In this document: in pieces, positions 24,824 to 36,644 of the stretch | Layout of the letters: every line of letters starts with the position of its first letter | Position numbering within the stretch: the stretch's first letter is position 1 | Assembly (NCBI GenBank): GCA_029378245.1 | Contig: JARKIF010000009.1 | Coordinates: 1,922,001 to 1,986,000 of the forward strand | Length of the DNA stretch: 64,000 nucleotides | Reading direction: 5' to 3' | DNA from: Roridomyces roridus | Taxonomy: Eukaryota > Basidiomycota > Agaricomycetes > Agaricales > Mycenaceae | Made by a program: the position numbers and the translations under genes | Notes under the pieces: model-generated | Databases searched by the model: none | What the model was told of the DNA's origin: nothing | Seen by the model: the letters and a program-made list of their open reading frames with translations, nothing else

Positions 24824-25350
24824 TCAGCAAGCGTGTCGAGGAAGAAACCAGACGCACCAAGTCCCCTGACCTTCCAGCCGCTCAGTGAGTCTGTCGAGCG
24901 TAGTGTTGTGTGCCTTGTCGATGACCCCGCGGATGAAGGGGATCAAGAAGAACAGCGTCTGGCGGATCAAAGCCTAAATAACCGGGCGGGGACTCTGCAA
25001 CTTACTTTGACATTGACCTCCTCGACGAGCTCGGTCTCGTGTTCCGAAATGGCTCTCGCTGTGTAATTCGTCGTCGTAAGCGTCCCTGACGCGTCGCTCT
25101 CCGCCCTCATTCCCTCGTCGTGGAGATTTATCTTGGCGCTGTAGGTGACTTTTGTGCGGAACCCGAATGGCGGCATCTCGATACCATCCACGATGGTGTA
25201 CACGCCAGTCGCTGGGTCGAGAGAGACGCTCTCGATGACCGGGCTCAATCGCATGATGCCCTCAGCGTCGTGGAGCAACGCCAAGACGTTCTTCAACGGC
25301 GCCTTGACCCGCCTGGTGTAGAATACGCGATGGTTGGCGTAGAGAGACAT
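24824..25350 (-). CDS. small SRPBCC/START-like protein (DUF7053-type)
   Basis: About 150 residues from two exons. Start MSLYANHRVFYTRRVKAP at 25350. The beta-rich core VLALLHDAEGIMRLSPVIE, YTIVDGIEMPPFGFRTKVTY and ARAISEHETELVEEVNVK is followed by a C-terminal amphipathic segment RQTLFFLIPFIRGVIDKAH. The pattern (N-terminal helix 'ALLHD...RLSPVI', a conserved 'VTYSAK' strand and a long C-terminal helix) is that of a START-like hydrophobic-cavity fold such as fungal DUF7053; this is a family-level guess. An upstream in-frame ATG at 25365 would add five residues. It sits between SNF4 and the methyltransferase on the same strand. Confidence 0.6.
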
Positions 25351-25437
25351 GAATGCATACGACAAAGCAAAAGCACAACAACAAAAATCTAGTGTACATG
25401 TTCCATCCTCCGTAAAAATACAGCGACCCCAGCGAGC

Positions 25438-26795
25438 TCATGAGGAAGGTTGTCGTGGCGGCTGCGGCTCCTCGACGCCCTCCCCAATGTCGGGTTCTCC
25501 TATCACGTATCTGAGAACGTCGGAGAGGGTGATGATGCCCAGCAATCGGCCTTTCTTGCCGCCCTGCTTTTCCTCCTCCTGTAAGCCCTTTAGTACGTAG
25601 CACGAAAGCAAAACTGAGGACAAACCTCGCCCTCGACGACGACCAACCGATGTACACGCCGCTTCTTGATCAGCTGTAGCAGCGTCCGCAGAGAATCGGA
25701 AGCCGTGCAGATGACAACGCCGAGAAAATCAGGGGAACGGGTCTTGAGAGCCTCGGAGACGGTGAGATCCAGATTCTGGTAGACACCCAGGCGAACAAGG
25801 GTCTGTATTGTGTGAACACAAAGTGGTCAACATGAACAGAACTCTTACCATGACATCGACGGTCTCGTACATGTCCACAACGATCCCGTCCTCGTCGATG
25901 ATGGGTACCGCCGATATTGAGCGCTCAGAGAACATGTGAACCACATCCGACACGGGCGTCTCGAGGGTGGCCGTCGCAAGTGGATGGAAGGGACTTATGC
26001 CAGAAGAACTGACATACGTGCCGATCTTCAATTTGCGGAGAGAGTGCTGCAGTTGCTGGATCTCCGAGGGACACTGTGCCGAAATGAGCTTGGGCTGAAC
26101 AAGGAAGGAACTGACCAACATTGAGAGCGATAAATTTGAGAAGCCGGTATTGGGTGAGGACGGAGACAATGACTTCATGACCAGTCTCGGTATCCTTGTC
26201 GAGCAACGGCAGTCTCCGGGCATGAGTTTGTATGAGCAGTTTCGCCGCGTCAAACATGGAGCTATTGGGGTGATCACTGAGGAGGGTAGGCTCAGGTACC
26301 CCGAGTTCTTTCTCAATGTCTGGTCCTACAGTCAGAACAAGTAGACGAGCATACAGCACAACGTGCCTCGCAAGGATTCAAGCCGGAATTTCTCGACATC
26401 GGTCTTGACATTATCGTATGTGACGGCGGACTTGTAGTAATATTGAATGAGGTGTATAATATCGAGAACGGTGAGCATGCCGGCGAACGCTGATTTTTCG
26501 CTGTTCCAGAGGGGCGCCGATACGACATCTTTGAGGAGGTAATGAACATGAAAAAGGCACGACGATAATGAAACAGACTGTTTGCCAGGAGACATTGGAG
26601 TGCTCTGGTTACGCTGAGCTTTGTATCGAGCACGATGAGACGGAACGAGACAGGGAAAGCGTCATAGCCGGTGCGGCCTCTGAGCATTTGACGGATACCA
26701 TAGAGGGCGGTCTCGTGGTTGTCGTGATGAGGGGGGAGATGAGAACCAGCACGGCGACGGGAGGGTTTGCGCCGAGGAGTAAGTGGGGAGGCCAT
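25438..26795 (-). CDS. SNF4: AMPK gamma subunit Snf4 (four CBS domains)
   Basis: Regulatory nucleotide-binding subunit of the SNF1/AMP-activated kinase. The start ATG at 26795 gives a basic leader, then ALYGIRQMLRGRTGYDAFPV and RLIVLDTKLSVTRALQCLL. CBS repeats follow: FAGMLTVLDIIHLIQYYY; SSMFDAAKLLIQTHARRLPL with VLTQYRLLKFIALN; HPLATATLETPVSDVVHMF with ISAVPIIDEDGIVVDMYE; and HRLVVVEG...GRLLGIITLSDVLRYVIG. The C-terminus ends EEPQPPRQPSS. About eight introns. It is head-to-head with SSH4, 82 bp between starts. Confidence 0.93.
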
Positions 26796-26877
26796 CGGTT
26801 AGGGCAGAGGAGGACTTGGCTGAATTGACAGCAATAATTTGTCACACGCCAACAACTGCTTTCTGTTTCCCTCTCTC

Positions 26878-28700
26878 ATGGAGGAGCCGCCAACGATACC
26901 AGCACTTTTTGTGCTCCTTCCCTTACTCATCGTGCTCTCTACCCTGCTTTTCATCCTATTCCTCGTTCTCGTATGCGCTATAATATTGCGTCGACGACGG
27001 GGCATCATGCTGCGAGACAGCGATGGGCCGGTCGATATGAGCCGGGAGGAGATCATTGAGAGCGACGGAGCCTTCGAGGGCCTCGAGACCCGCTGGCTCG
27101 AGAGCGTCAGCGAGCCCGTTCGGCAAGCTTATCTGCGTGCACGAGGTGAGCATTTAAACCCCCCGCTCCAAATTGCGTTGTCATTCACCGTCCCCCTCAG
27201 ATTACCAGCTGCAATACCGCCCCAACTCCCTCCCCACCGACATCACGCTCTCCCAGTTCCTGTCCATCCAGGAGAAGGGCGTCTCCGCCTGGTCGTTCGA
27301 GCCTGACTACGAGACTGTCAACTCTCTCATTGTCCATGCGCGCACCGAGATCACATTCCTGCCCGATCCGGCCTCCTCCTCGTCTGTGCAGTCGAACCTG
27401 CCCCTGCCGAAGCTGAACGAGGTCTACTATTGGGAAGTCAAGATGTTTGATCTCCCCGAGTCTACCACCGTAGCTGTGGGTCTGGCGACCAAACCGTACC
27501 CCGCATTCAGACTCCCCGGTCTCAATCGATACTCGGTCGCTTATCATTCCAATGGCGACAAGTCCCACAACTACCCCTTCACAGCCTCCCAGTTTGGTCC
27601 CATACTCAAGGAGGGCGATGTTCTGGGTGTCGGCTACCGGCCTCGCACTGGCACAGTGTTTTACACTCGCAATGGACGGAAGCTCGAGGACGCTTTTGTC
27701 GGTCTCAACCGATACAATTTGTTCCCCACTATTGGCGCAGATGGACCCTGTAGCGTGCATGTCAACCTTGGCCAAGCTGGCTTCGTGTTCATCGAGGCAA
27801 ACGTCAAGAAGTGGGGACTTGCACCCAGTGTTGGAACGCTTGCTCCTCCACCAGCCTACGGGAGCGAGCGCGGGAGCATCCTATTAGATGTCGGTGGCCG
27901 TGTTCGAACAAGAGGTGATGGTACGCCGCACAGCATTCCTGGCGCATTCCTCACCAATGTCGAGACGCTCCTCCCACCGGTCTCGCCGGCCGAAACCGCC
28001 TGAGCAGGTTTCTTCTCCACTACGAACATCGTCGCTGATGGGACCACCGACCACTCCGCCACCGCCAATAACCCCCATTGGAGAGGAGGCGCCGGACCTG
28101 GATGCTCCGGGCCCATCATCTCGGAGGTACATTTCACCTACGGACTCGCCATTCCACGCTCCACCAAACGCCAATTTGCCGAGCGATGCTGGCGAAGATG
28201 AATCGTCCGCTCCATCTTCCCCAGTTTCCTCTTCCCGCTCCCCCTCTCCAGACGCCGCAGGTGCGACAAATCCGTTCAGCACGCCTCGGCGTCACCGTCC
28301 GTCCCTCACTCATTTGGCCGCTTCATTGTCCGACTCAGGCTCGGAAATGACTATCCAGGTACATGGGCCTCCTCCCGAGACGCCAGTGACCCCAAATCCG
28401 CCGACGCCTAACATGCTTGATATCCATTTGCAGGCACTGGCTCCTTCCCACCGGCGCACGTCGAGTAGCGGAAGCCACCACTCGACTCGTGAACCCAACG
28501 ACCGACTACCGTCCGCGGATTCCCTCAGCAGGCGGGACCCGCCGGCTTATTCGCCGCTGGATGCCTTTACCTACCAGGATGGAGTGCACATCGACCTACC
28601 GGCCGAGGTGATCGCGGCTGCTTTAGAAGGGAACGCTATGCCGACGAGTGCTATTGGGGGCAGTGGTTCCGATAGGCGGCAGCGCACACGGAGGCATTGA
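26878..28700 (+). CDS. SSH4: SPRY-domain ubiquitin-ligase adaptor (Ssh4/Ear1 family)
   Basis: Endosomal/vacuolar adaptor that recruits the Rsp5 ubiquitin ligase to membrane cargo. The start ATG at 26878 leads to one transmembrane helix at about residues 8-38 (LPLLIVLSTLLFILFLVLV), followed by RRRRG. Then comes YQLQYRPNSLPTDITLSQ and a SPRY domain (about residues 130-290) with YYWEVKMFDLPESTTVAVGL, YSVAYHSNGDKSHNYPF and GRKLEDAF. The C-terminal half is a Ser/Pro-rich disordered tail. Two PPxY motifs able to bind Rsp5 WW domains are visible: APPPAYGSERG just after SPRY, and RRDPPAYSPLDAF near the end. Two introns. Confidence 0.9.
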
Positions 28701-28799
28701 CCTGGGAATCTGGGACCTCGCAATGGATGAATTGATTTTATTGAAATCTACCCACGAATATATGTTGTATTATCACTTCTGTGCATAATGAGAGTATAA

Positions 28800-30563
28800 C
28801 TACCAACTCCGCCGTGGTCCGTACAGTTTGTCCCACAACCGCTGCAACTCGTCACACGTCCCGTTGCAATAATGTTCCGGGTCACCCTGGAAGAAATCTA
28901 TCAAGCGCAAACCTTGCGGGCCGCGCACGACATGAGAAGGCTCGAGAGCGTGGTGGGCTACTCCGGCGGCATGAACTTGCTTCACTAGAGTGAACAGTGC
29001 GTCCCTGTGATACTCGTCAGGTTTATCATTGACATGGTTCGGATACATACTTGTCCGTGTCGTCCAAACCCGAGAACGACCACTGGTCTTCGAAAGCATC
29101 CCCACCATCGCCAAGGACGAGAGCGCATTCCTCGCCACGGTATACACCGTAATAACGTGGTGTAAGCTGTAGTCCACTCAGCCGTTCATAACACGCCTTT
29201 TCGGTTTCAAGTGCTTCTTGTGCAAGATCGTCCGAGTCGTAGAATTTAATCTTGACTGGTTCACCCATCAATTTCCCGGACCAGACAGTGGCCCTTTCTC
29301 CAATGGAAAGCATGGTCAACGCTGCCAAAGAAGGCAGAGTCGAGGTGCATGAGCCCGGAGAGCTCGAAGGAATTGAGCCGATTTGTACATGCAGTAGCAC
29401 CTCCTGCAAGTGATTCAAAAACAGTCAATTCAAGGGAGGGGCACGACATACCTCGGGGGGACTGAAAGCAGGATGGGCGTTGCTATTTTTCCGGTTCCCA
29501 GCACCGTCTTTGTCGCGTTTTTCAATGGTCGGTATCCTTCTTAAGAGCTCGGCGGGTGATATCGCTTTTGCCATGGCCTGCACAGAATCGGGCACTTGAA
29601 TTGCATGTAGTGGAGAATCTGGCAACAAGAGGAGGCACAGGAAGAGGCCGATGAGCGGGATGGGTTTGGAGTTTCCCTGCCATATCTGCGACTTCTGAGT
29701 GCTGGGGTGCGTCTGCTGTATAGTTGCGGGTCGACCTTTGGAGACTGCCAGGGCCCAATGACCGTTGGGTAGGTAAACTACACTTTTAGCCAAAAAAAAA
29801 ACATGATAGTCGATTTACAACTCACCCTTTTGGCAGATGGTGATAGTCCATCCGTCGAAAAGTAGGCCAATATTCGGCTCTTTGTTGAGAGCAGAAACAT
29901 GTAAGAAAAGCTGAATTTAATGAGCCGGTGGAACACAGAGGGTGAAATGAGATATACCTTGACCAACATGGATTTGCCATCGTGTTGGCCTTGATAGGTA
30001 GAGTGGTTGCATTGGTGGATTTCCCGTGCATGAGAGATAGATACGAGTGGCATCGTATTATCGGCCGAAAAGGCCCGGAGTGGTTCAGGATCAAAGGGAG
30101 CCAAGATTTGCGGGATGCGGACGACGTTGTAGCCTCCGCGCTGGCTCGGATATTTCGCATGCGCTTGACAAGGCTCATTGTCGCCTGCGGTGATCCACTG
30201 GATAAGAGGAGAGATGACAAAGCAAGTCAGAGCAGAGATGTGGAGGTCAATGTCTCGCTCCGAAGAAACAGGCGTGGATGAATACGAAGCCACGAATACG
30301 TCGATGATGCTGATAATTTCTGCTGGCAAAGCTCGGTTTAAAAACCCCCGCCGTAAAAGTTCGTCTCTGCCCCTTTGCATGATTTCGTCGTAGATTTGGT
30401 CGTCGATGGTCTCGGGGAACGAACAAGTCAAGAAGTCCTCCTCAGGGGGCATTCTTAGAGCAGACCAAGACGCGGTTGCCTGATTGCTGGAATTGGGAAA
30501 GGGCGGCGCGGTTGGCAGTATGAAAGACAGGAGGTCCGAGACCGTTGGATTGTCGCCCCGCAT
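28800..30563 (-). CDS. tandem kinase-like protein, copy 1 (predicted pseudokinase)
   Basis: First of four head-to-tail paralogues. The start ATG at 30563 (MRGDNPTVSDLLSFILPTAP) opens a roughly 210-residue N-terminal domain with DDQIYDEIMQRGRDELLRRG. Later come LSTDGLS-type sequence, NGHWALAVSKGRPAT and a hydrophobic segment IPLIGLFLCLLLLPDSPL. The kinase-like C-terminus has GERATVWSGKLMGEPVKIKF (possible ATP-site Lys), TEKACYERL, then HHALEPSHVV where an active kinase has HxDxxxxN, and IDFFQG where DFG is expected. It ends YGPRRSW. The catalytic Asp and Asn are both replaced, so I predict no phosphotransfer. Five to six introns. Its closest relatives are the next three genes. Confidence 0.78.
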
Positions 30564-30584
30564 GGTCGTAAAGAGACTGCAAAC

Positions 30585-30594
30585 CGGTCACGTG
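30585..30594. promoter_or_regulatory. CGGTCACGTG box upstream of kinase-like copy 1
   Basis: Contains the E-box CACGTG in the context GTCACGTG, the form favoured by Cbf1/bHLH factors. It lies 22-31 bp upstream of the copy 1 start codon. The same 10-mer occurs upstream of copies 3 and 4. Confidence 0.45.
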
Positions 30595-30675
30595 TGCATG
30601 GTCGCCCGCGCTGAATTCCACCAACGAGATAGTATATGTTGTATTATGACTTGAGATAACGAGAGAATATAACTC

Positions 30676-32460
30676 TCAACTTCTCCGTGGCCCATATAGT
30701 TCGTCCCATAACCACCGCAACTCGTAACACGTCCCTTTGCAATGATGTTCCAGATCACTTTGAGCAAAATCTATCAAGCGTAAACCTTGAGGTCCTTGCA
30801 CGACATTGCGGGGCTGGAGAGCGCGGTGTGCTACACCGGCAGCGTGAACTTGTTTCACTAGAGTAAACAGTGCGTCCCTGTGATACTCGTCAGATTCAAT
30901 GGGCATTGTCGAAAAGATACACACTTGTCCGGGTCGTCCAACCCCGACCACTGGTCTTCGAGGGCATTTCCACCATCGCCGAGGACAAGAGCGCACTCCT
31001 CACCACAGTATACACCGTAATAGGGTGGTGTAACTTGCAGTCCACTCAACCGTTCATAACAGGCCTTTTCGGTTTCAAGTGCTGCTTGTGCAAGATCGTC
31101 CGAGTCGTAGAATTTGATTTTGACCGGTTCACCCATGAATTTTCCGGACCAGACAGTGGCCCTTTGTCCAATGGACAGCATAGTCAATGCTTCCAAACGA
31201 GGCAGAGCCGGCGTTGCAGAGGTATCTAGAGAGGAGCTTGGGCCGATTTGTACATGCAGTAGCACCTCCTGCAGGTGATTTAAGAACGGTAGATATCAAG
31301 TAAATGGCCAAGGTGGCATACCTCAGGAATGAAAGCAGGATGAGCGTCGCCAGTTTTCCGGCTCCCAGCACCGTCTTTGTCGCGCTTTTCAAGAGTGGGT
31401 TTTCTTTGCAAAAGTTCGGTGGGTGAGCTTGCTTTTGCCTTGGCCAGAACAGAATCTGGGACTTGAGGTGTCTGTAATGGAGAACTTCCCGGTAGAAGAA
31501 GACAGAGAAAAAGCCCGATGAGTGCGATCGGATTTGGGTTTGATTGCCACATCGGGAAGCCAGGGATGAGCTGTGCGTGAGCAAGATGTCTCTGTGCCAA
31601 AGCCGTTGGTCGTCCCTTGGAGATTGCCATGGCCCAATGGCCATTGATAAGGCGAACTAGTTTTCGTCAGGGGGAAAGTGGTAAAATAGCAATTGCCGAC
31701 GCACTTTTTTGGCAGAGCCTGATCGTCCATCCGTCGAAGAGTACACCAATGTTCGGCTCCTTGTCGACGGCGGAGATATGGAGGAATAGCTGAGTTTAGT
31801 GAGTGGGTGCAAGAAGGAGGTTGGAATGGCATTCACATTTACGAGCATAGCTTTGGCGCCAGACTGTTTATCATATTTGAAATCGTTTTCCTGCTGTAAA
31901 TCTTGGGCATGGGCTATTGATGTCGTTGGCATCTCAATCTCCAGCGCAAAACCTCGGAGTGGGTCTGGATAAGAGTCTGGGGGGTCCGAAAAGGGGACAG
32001 AAACCAGGTTGAAATCTCGCCATGGGTTGGGACATTGCGCATCCACTCCACAAAGTTCGACATCGTTTGCTGTGATCCATTTCAACAACGGACAGAGTAC
32101 CCCGAACGTGAAATTGACAACGAGAGTGTCAATATCTCGTTCGCAATTCACCACGCGCCGAGCATATGATCCCCCAAAGTCGTCGAGGTTCTGGACAATG
32201 TGGGATGGCAATGTCCGGTTCAGAAAATTTCGCCTGGCAAGCTCCTCTGTGCCTCTCCGCATAATTTCGTCGTAGATGCTGTCGTCGTGGGTTTCCAGAA
32301 AAGAGAAGGAGGGAAAGTCGTCTTGGGGAGGTTGTCTGCTGCCTGACCAGCTAGTCGATGACGCGGACATGTCAGTTATGGTCGGGTCCTGAGGCAGGTG
32401 AGGTGCAAATGGGATCACGAATGAGAGGAGATCAGAGACGGTTGAAACGCTGCTCTGCAT
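30676..32460 (-). CDS. tandem kinase-like protein, copy 2 (predicted pseudokinase)
   Basis: Start ATG at 32460 (MQSSVSTVSDLLSFVIPFAP). The N-terminal domain has DDSIYDEIMRRGTEELARRN, FLNRTLPSHIVQNLDDF and LKWITANDVELCG. Then come the strand-rich EPNIGVLFDGW-type block, NGHWAMAISKGRPTALAQ and the hydrophobic segment IALIGLFLCLLLPGSSPL. The kinase-like tail has GQRATVWSGKFMGEPVKIKF, TEKACYERLSGL, HRALQPRNVVQG (catalytic Asp replaced by Ala, Asn kept) and IDFAQSDLEHHC (DFG changed to DFA). It ends ELYGPRRS. Very similar to copy 4, suggesting recent duplication. No CGGTCACGTG box was found in the 256 bp upstream. Confidence 0.8.
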
Positions 32461-32716
32461 AGTGGACGAGCAGGAGAGAGAGATTTACATAGGGGTTGTC
32501 TAGGTCGAGAGAACGAAGGCAGGAGTTTCGAGATGAAGTCCCGTGTCCATGCCGTCTGCCCAGGAGCGAGTTTTTAGTGGCCGTCGGCACATCGTCGCAT
32601 CGTCAGCGCCAGCGCTACCGCATCTTTTTTTGTTTGTTTGGTGGGACATTTCAGGAGGGTCGAAGTAAGGGCATGTATCGTATGCTTGAATTGGGAAGAT
32701 GGAAAGGGCGCTTATT

Positions 32717-34642
32717 TTATACATTGACTGTACGAAGAACTTGCTCCAAACGGCGGAGCTCACTACATGTTCCCTCGCAGGAATGTCCCACATGGCTTTC
32801 TCCGAAGTCGATCAAACGAACACCTTGGGGCCCGCGCACAACATTTGAGGGTGTAATGTCGTTGTGACACACCCCAGCATTATGCACTGCTCTAACCAGA
32901 GTGTAAAATGCCTGCCTGTGAAACTTGTCAGAGACATAGATCATGAGAGAGAGAGAGAGGTACTTCTCGTCATCATCCAACTCTGACCAGTTTGTCAGAC
33001 TTTTACCTCCGTGTTCGACTAGAAGCACACTGTCCACCTGCCCGCGGTAGACTCCAAGGAAACGTGGTGTGAGGCCCAAGGGACTCAGACGTTCGTAGCA
33101 TGCCGCTTCTGAAGCAAGGGATTGCTGGGCATGTTTGTTAAGTTCATATGCCTTTAGAATGACCTCTTTCCCTCGGAGCAGCCCTGACCAGACAGTCGAC
33201 TCCTTGCCTATCAATATAACAGTTGATGCTTCCAAACGAGGGGGAGCTGCAGGCAGTGGAACGGAAATGGGGTAGGATTTGGTGACATTAGAGTTGGGCT
33301 CCTCAAGGGGGGAGGTTGGTGGGGTTGAGACCGAGGACAGACTGTCATCGGTGGTAGCGGAATGCGAGGAGTTTGAAGGTGATATTGTAGGGCCGGTGTG
33401 GACATGTAATATAACCTCCTTGAAGTGATTTAAGAACAGTAAATTACAGGAAGAAGCTAAGCATACCATCGGTATATCCAAATCGATCGTTTGAGTTGAT
33501 GAGTCAATTTGTTTCTGGTTTTTGAGCGCAGCTGATCGTGTTACACGCTTCCTGATTCCATTGGAATCATGGATTTCTATGGAGTCGTTGAAAGGGCTCG
33601 ATCTGGCCTTCACCAGCAGTGATTCTGGAATCGTGGGTGCCGCAAGAGGTGATTCCAATAGCAAGAGGCAAAGGAATAATCCGATCAGTGGTATTGGATC
33701 GGTATTTTGTTGCCAATGATCGATTTGCTGAGGGGTGACTCGGACGTTGTCAGGATCCGGAAGGGTCTGATCCACAGTTGTCGGTCGGCCTTTGGAAATG
33801 ACCAAAGCCCATTGACCATTTGAAAGGCAAACTATCTTCTTTGTTAGTGAAAAACCTGGTGGGTCCATTCATAACGCACTTTTTTGACATAGAACAACCG
33901 TCCATCCGTCGAAAAAGACACCAACGTGGGGCTCCTTGTCAAGGGCGGATATGTGCAGGAAGATCTGAGTTGAATGAGCCACCTCAAAAAACGGTGAAAT
34001 GAGGCATACCTTTACAATCATCCCCCTTCCCCCAGACTCAGCTTCTGGCTGGAGATGACGGCGAGTGAAATGATGAGGCGAATGTAGTTCTTCAGCATGC
34101 ACCAGCGCGACCAATGGCAGCTTGTCTTCGATAGCAGAACCGCCAAGAATGGTGGGGTCTGCTGAAGGACGTGCCTCTTCCTGCACTGGAACCCTAACAA
34201 AATGGAAATCGCCTTGCTGCGAGAACCGAAGTCCAGGGTGCTGTGCCAGTGTGGTGTATTGCCCGTCCGTGAGCCATTCCATCATGGGTAGAAGGACCAG
34301 AGTATTCAGGTCGTTCATCATAGCGTCAATATCCGTCTCGGCAGAAACGATCTTCCTCGAGTGAGAGCGAATGTATTGGTTGAGAGTACTGAGGATGGAA
34401 GGCGGTAGTTGGGCATCTAGCCGATTGAGCTGGGCCAGTTTTTGTCTTCCTTGGCGCATAATCTCTTCGAATATCTCGCCGTCGTGGACCTCCGGCAATG
34501 AATATGATATCGATTCATCCCGTGGAGGGAATCTCAGAGCAGACCAGGCGGCGGTAGTCTGACTGGTGGACCGGGGAAAATTCGGTGACATGGGGAGGTT
34601 GAAGGCTATGAGGTCGGAGACCGTGGAAATGTTGTTCTGCAT
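32717..34642 (-). CDS. tandem kinase-like protein, copy 3 (catalytic residues intact)
   Basis: About 560 residues. The start ATG at 34642 (MQNNISTVSDLIAFNLPMSP) opens the N-terminal domain (about residues 1-210). FLHISALDKEPHVGVFFDGW is next, then NGQWALVISKGRPTT. The hydrophobic segment IPLIGLFLCLLLLESPL falls at about residues 286-302. A longer Ser/Thr/Pro linker than in the other copies separates it from the kinase-like domain. That domain has STVWSGLLRGKEVILKAYEL (ATP-site Lys), SEAACYERLSPLG, HNDITPSNVVRGPQG (HxDxxxxN intact) and RLIDFGESHVGHSC (DFG intact). It is the only copy of the four that retains the full catalytic set, so it is the best candidate for the ancestral, active form. 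Substrate unknown. Confidence 0.82.
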
Positions 34643-34725
34643 AGCTGGAGGTTGTGTCAAGGATGAGGAGAGACAGGAGCAAGACGGAGTAAGTAGTAGG
34701 GAGAACTGAAAGTCTGAAACCGGTC

Positions 34726-34735
34726 CGGTCACGTG
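34726..34735. promoter_or_regulatory. CGGTCACGTG box upstream of kinase-like copy 3
   Basis: The same 10-mer as upstream of copies 1 and 4, here 84-93 bp upstream of the copy 3 start codon, in the 139-bp gap between copies 3 and 4. Confidence 0.45.
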
Positions 34736-34781
34736 CCATTGTAGCCGCCACCCAGGAATACATGTTAGGAGAGTATAACTA

Positions 34782-36580
34782 TCAACTCCGCCGCGGTCCA
34801 TACAGTTCGGCCCACAGCCGCTGCAACTCGTCACACGTCCCGTCGCAATAATGTTCCAGAACACTCTGAGCAAAATCTATCAAGCGTAAACTTCCTTGCG
34901 GGCCGCGCACAACATGGTGCGGCTCGAGAGTCAAGTGTCTTACTCCGGCTGCATGGACTTGTTTCACTAGAGTGTACAGTGCGTCCCTGCGAATTGGTAC
35001 TCGTTAGATTCATCCTTGAAATTGTCACAGAGATACATACTTGTCCGTGTCGTCCAACTCCGAGAACGACCACTCTTCGAGAGCTTTTCCACCATCGCCA
35101 AGGACAAGAGCGCATTCTTCACCACGATATACACCGTAATACGGTGGTGTAAGTCCGAGTGCACTTAGTCGTTCATAACACGCCTTTTCAGTTGCCAGTG
35201 CTTCCTGTGCACCATCGTCCAAGTCGTAAAATTTAATCTTGACTGGTTCACCCATGAATTTCCCCGACCAGACAGTGGCCCTGCATCCAATGGACAGCAT
35301 AGTCAATGCTTCCAAACGAGGCAGAGCCGAGGTTGCAGAGTCAGAGGAACTCGAAAGAATGGGGCCACGTTGTATATGCAATACAACGTCCTCCAGGTGA
35401 TATAAGAATGATAAATAGAAGGTAGGGCACGACATACCTCGGGAATGAAAGCAAGATGGCCATGTTTCTGGCTTCCAGTACCGTCTTTGTCACGCTTTTC
35501 AATAGTGGGTTTTCTTTGCAAAAGATCGGTGGGTGAAATTGCTTTTGCTTTGGCCAGAACAGAATCCGGCACTTGAGGTGTCCGTAGTGGAGAACCCGGT
35601 AGAAGGAGACAAAGAAAAAGCCCAATGAGTGGGATCGGATTTGAGTGTGCTTTCCACATCGGGAATTCGGGGCTGCGCTGCGCGTGAGGAGGATGTGTCT
35701 GTTCCAGAGTCGTTGGTCGTCCCTCGGAGATCGCCATGGCCCAATGACCATTGATAAGACGAACTACTTTTCGTCAGGGAAAAAGAGTGATGGATAGCAA
35801 TTGCCGACTCACTTTTTTGGCAGATCCTGATCGTCCAACCGTCGAAGAGTACACCAATGTTCGGCTCCTTGTTAACGGCGGAGATATGGAGGAATAGCTG
35901 AGTTCAGTGAGAGAGTGCAAGAGGAAGGTTGGAATGACATGTACATTTGCCAGCATAGCTCTGCCGCCAGACTGTCTCTGATACGTGAAATCGTTTTCCT
36001 GGTGTAAATCTTTTGCATTGGATATCGGTACCGTTGGCATCTCACTCTCCAGCGCAAAACTTCGCAGTGGTTCTGGATGAGATTCCGGCCTGCCCGGCTT
36101 CCTTGAAACGGGGACAGCAACCATGTTGATACCTTGCCACGGGTCAGCCCAATGTCGGACCTGAACTCCACACAGTTCGACCTCGTCTGCTGTAATCCAT
36201 TTCAACAGCGGATAGAGTATCGCGCACGTTAAATGGCCGATGATAGCGTCGAGGTCTCGTTCGTTGTCCACATAATGCGACACATACGCCTCGACAAAGT
36301 TGTCGATCCCATACACCAAGTTGGATGGCAATGGTCGATTCAGAAAATTTCGCCTGGCAAGCTCCTCGGTGCCTCTCCGCATGATTTCTTCGTAGATGCT
36401 GTCGTCGCGCGCTTCCAGAAAAGAGAAGGAGAGAAAGTCATCTTGTGGAGGTCGTCTGCTGCCCGACCAACTGGTAGATGACAACCACGTCCTGCCCGTC
36501 TTGGTCGAGTCGGGAAAGAGAGGTGCCAATGGGATTACGAATGCCAGAAGATCAGAGAGGGTCGAAACGCCACCCTGCAT
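34782..36580 (-). CDS. tandem kinase-like protein, copy 4 (predicted pseudokinase)
   Basis: Start ATG at 36580 (MQGGVSTLSDLLAFVIPLAP); the frame is open further upstream but this start aligns with copies 2 and 3. N-terminal domain with DDSIYEEIMRRGTEELARRN. It is spliced to LFLHISAVNKEPNIGVLFDG, then VRLINGHWAMAISEGRPTT and IPLIGLFLCLLLPGSPL. Kinase-like tail: CRATVWSGKFMGEPVKIKFY, TEKACYERLSAL, then HLTLEPHHVVRG (Asp to Thr, Asn to His) and IDFAQSVLEHYC. It ends ELYGPRRS. Catalysis is not expected. It is head-to-head with the homeodomain gene, 110 bp apart, across a CGGTCACGTG box. Confidence 0.8.
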
Positions 36581-36644
36581 AGTGGTCGAGAGAAGGAGAG
36601 ATTTGCATAATAGGGGACTGAGGGAACTCCGAGTCGCCCCAACT

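Noticed and set aside
28800..36580. Array genes as an ordinary active Ser/Thr kinase cluster
   Set aside because: Three of four copies lack the HxD aspartate and have an altered DFG; only copy 3 fits an active kinase.
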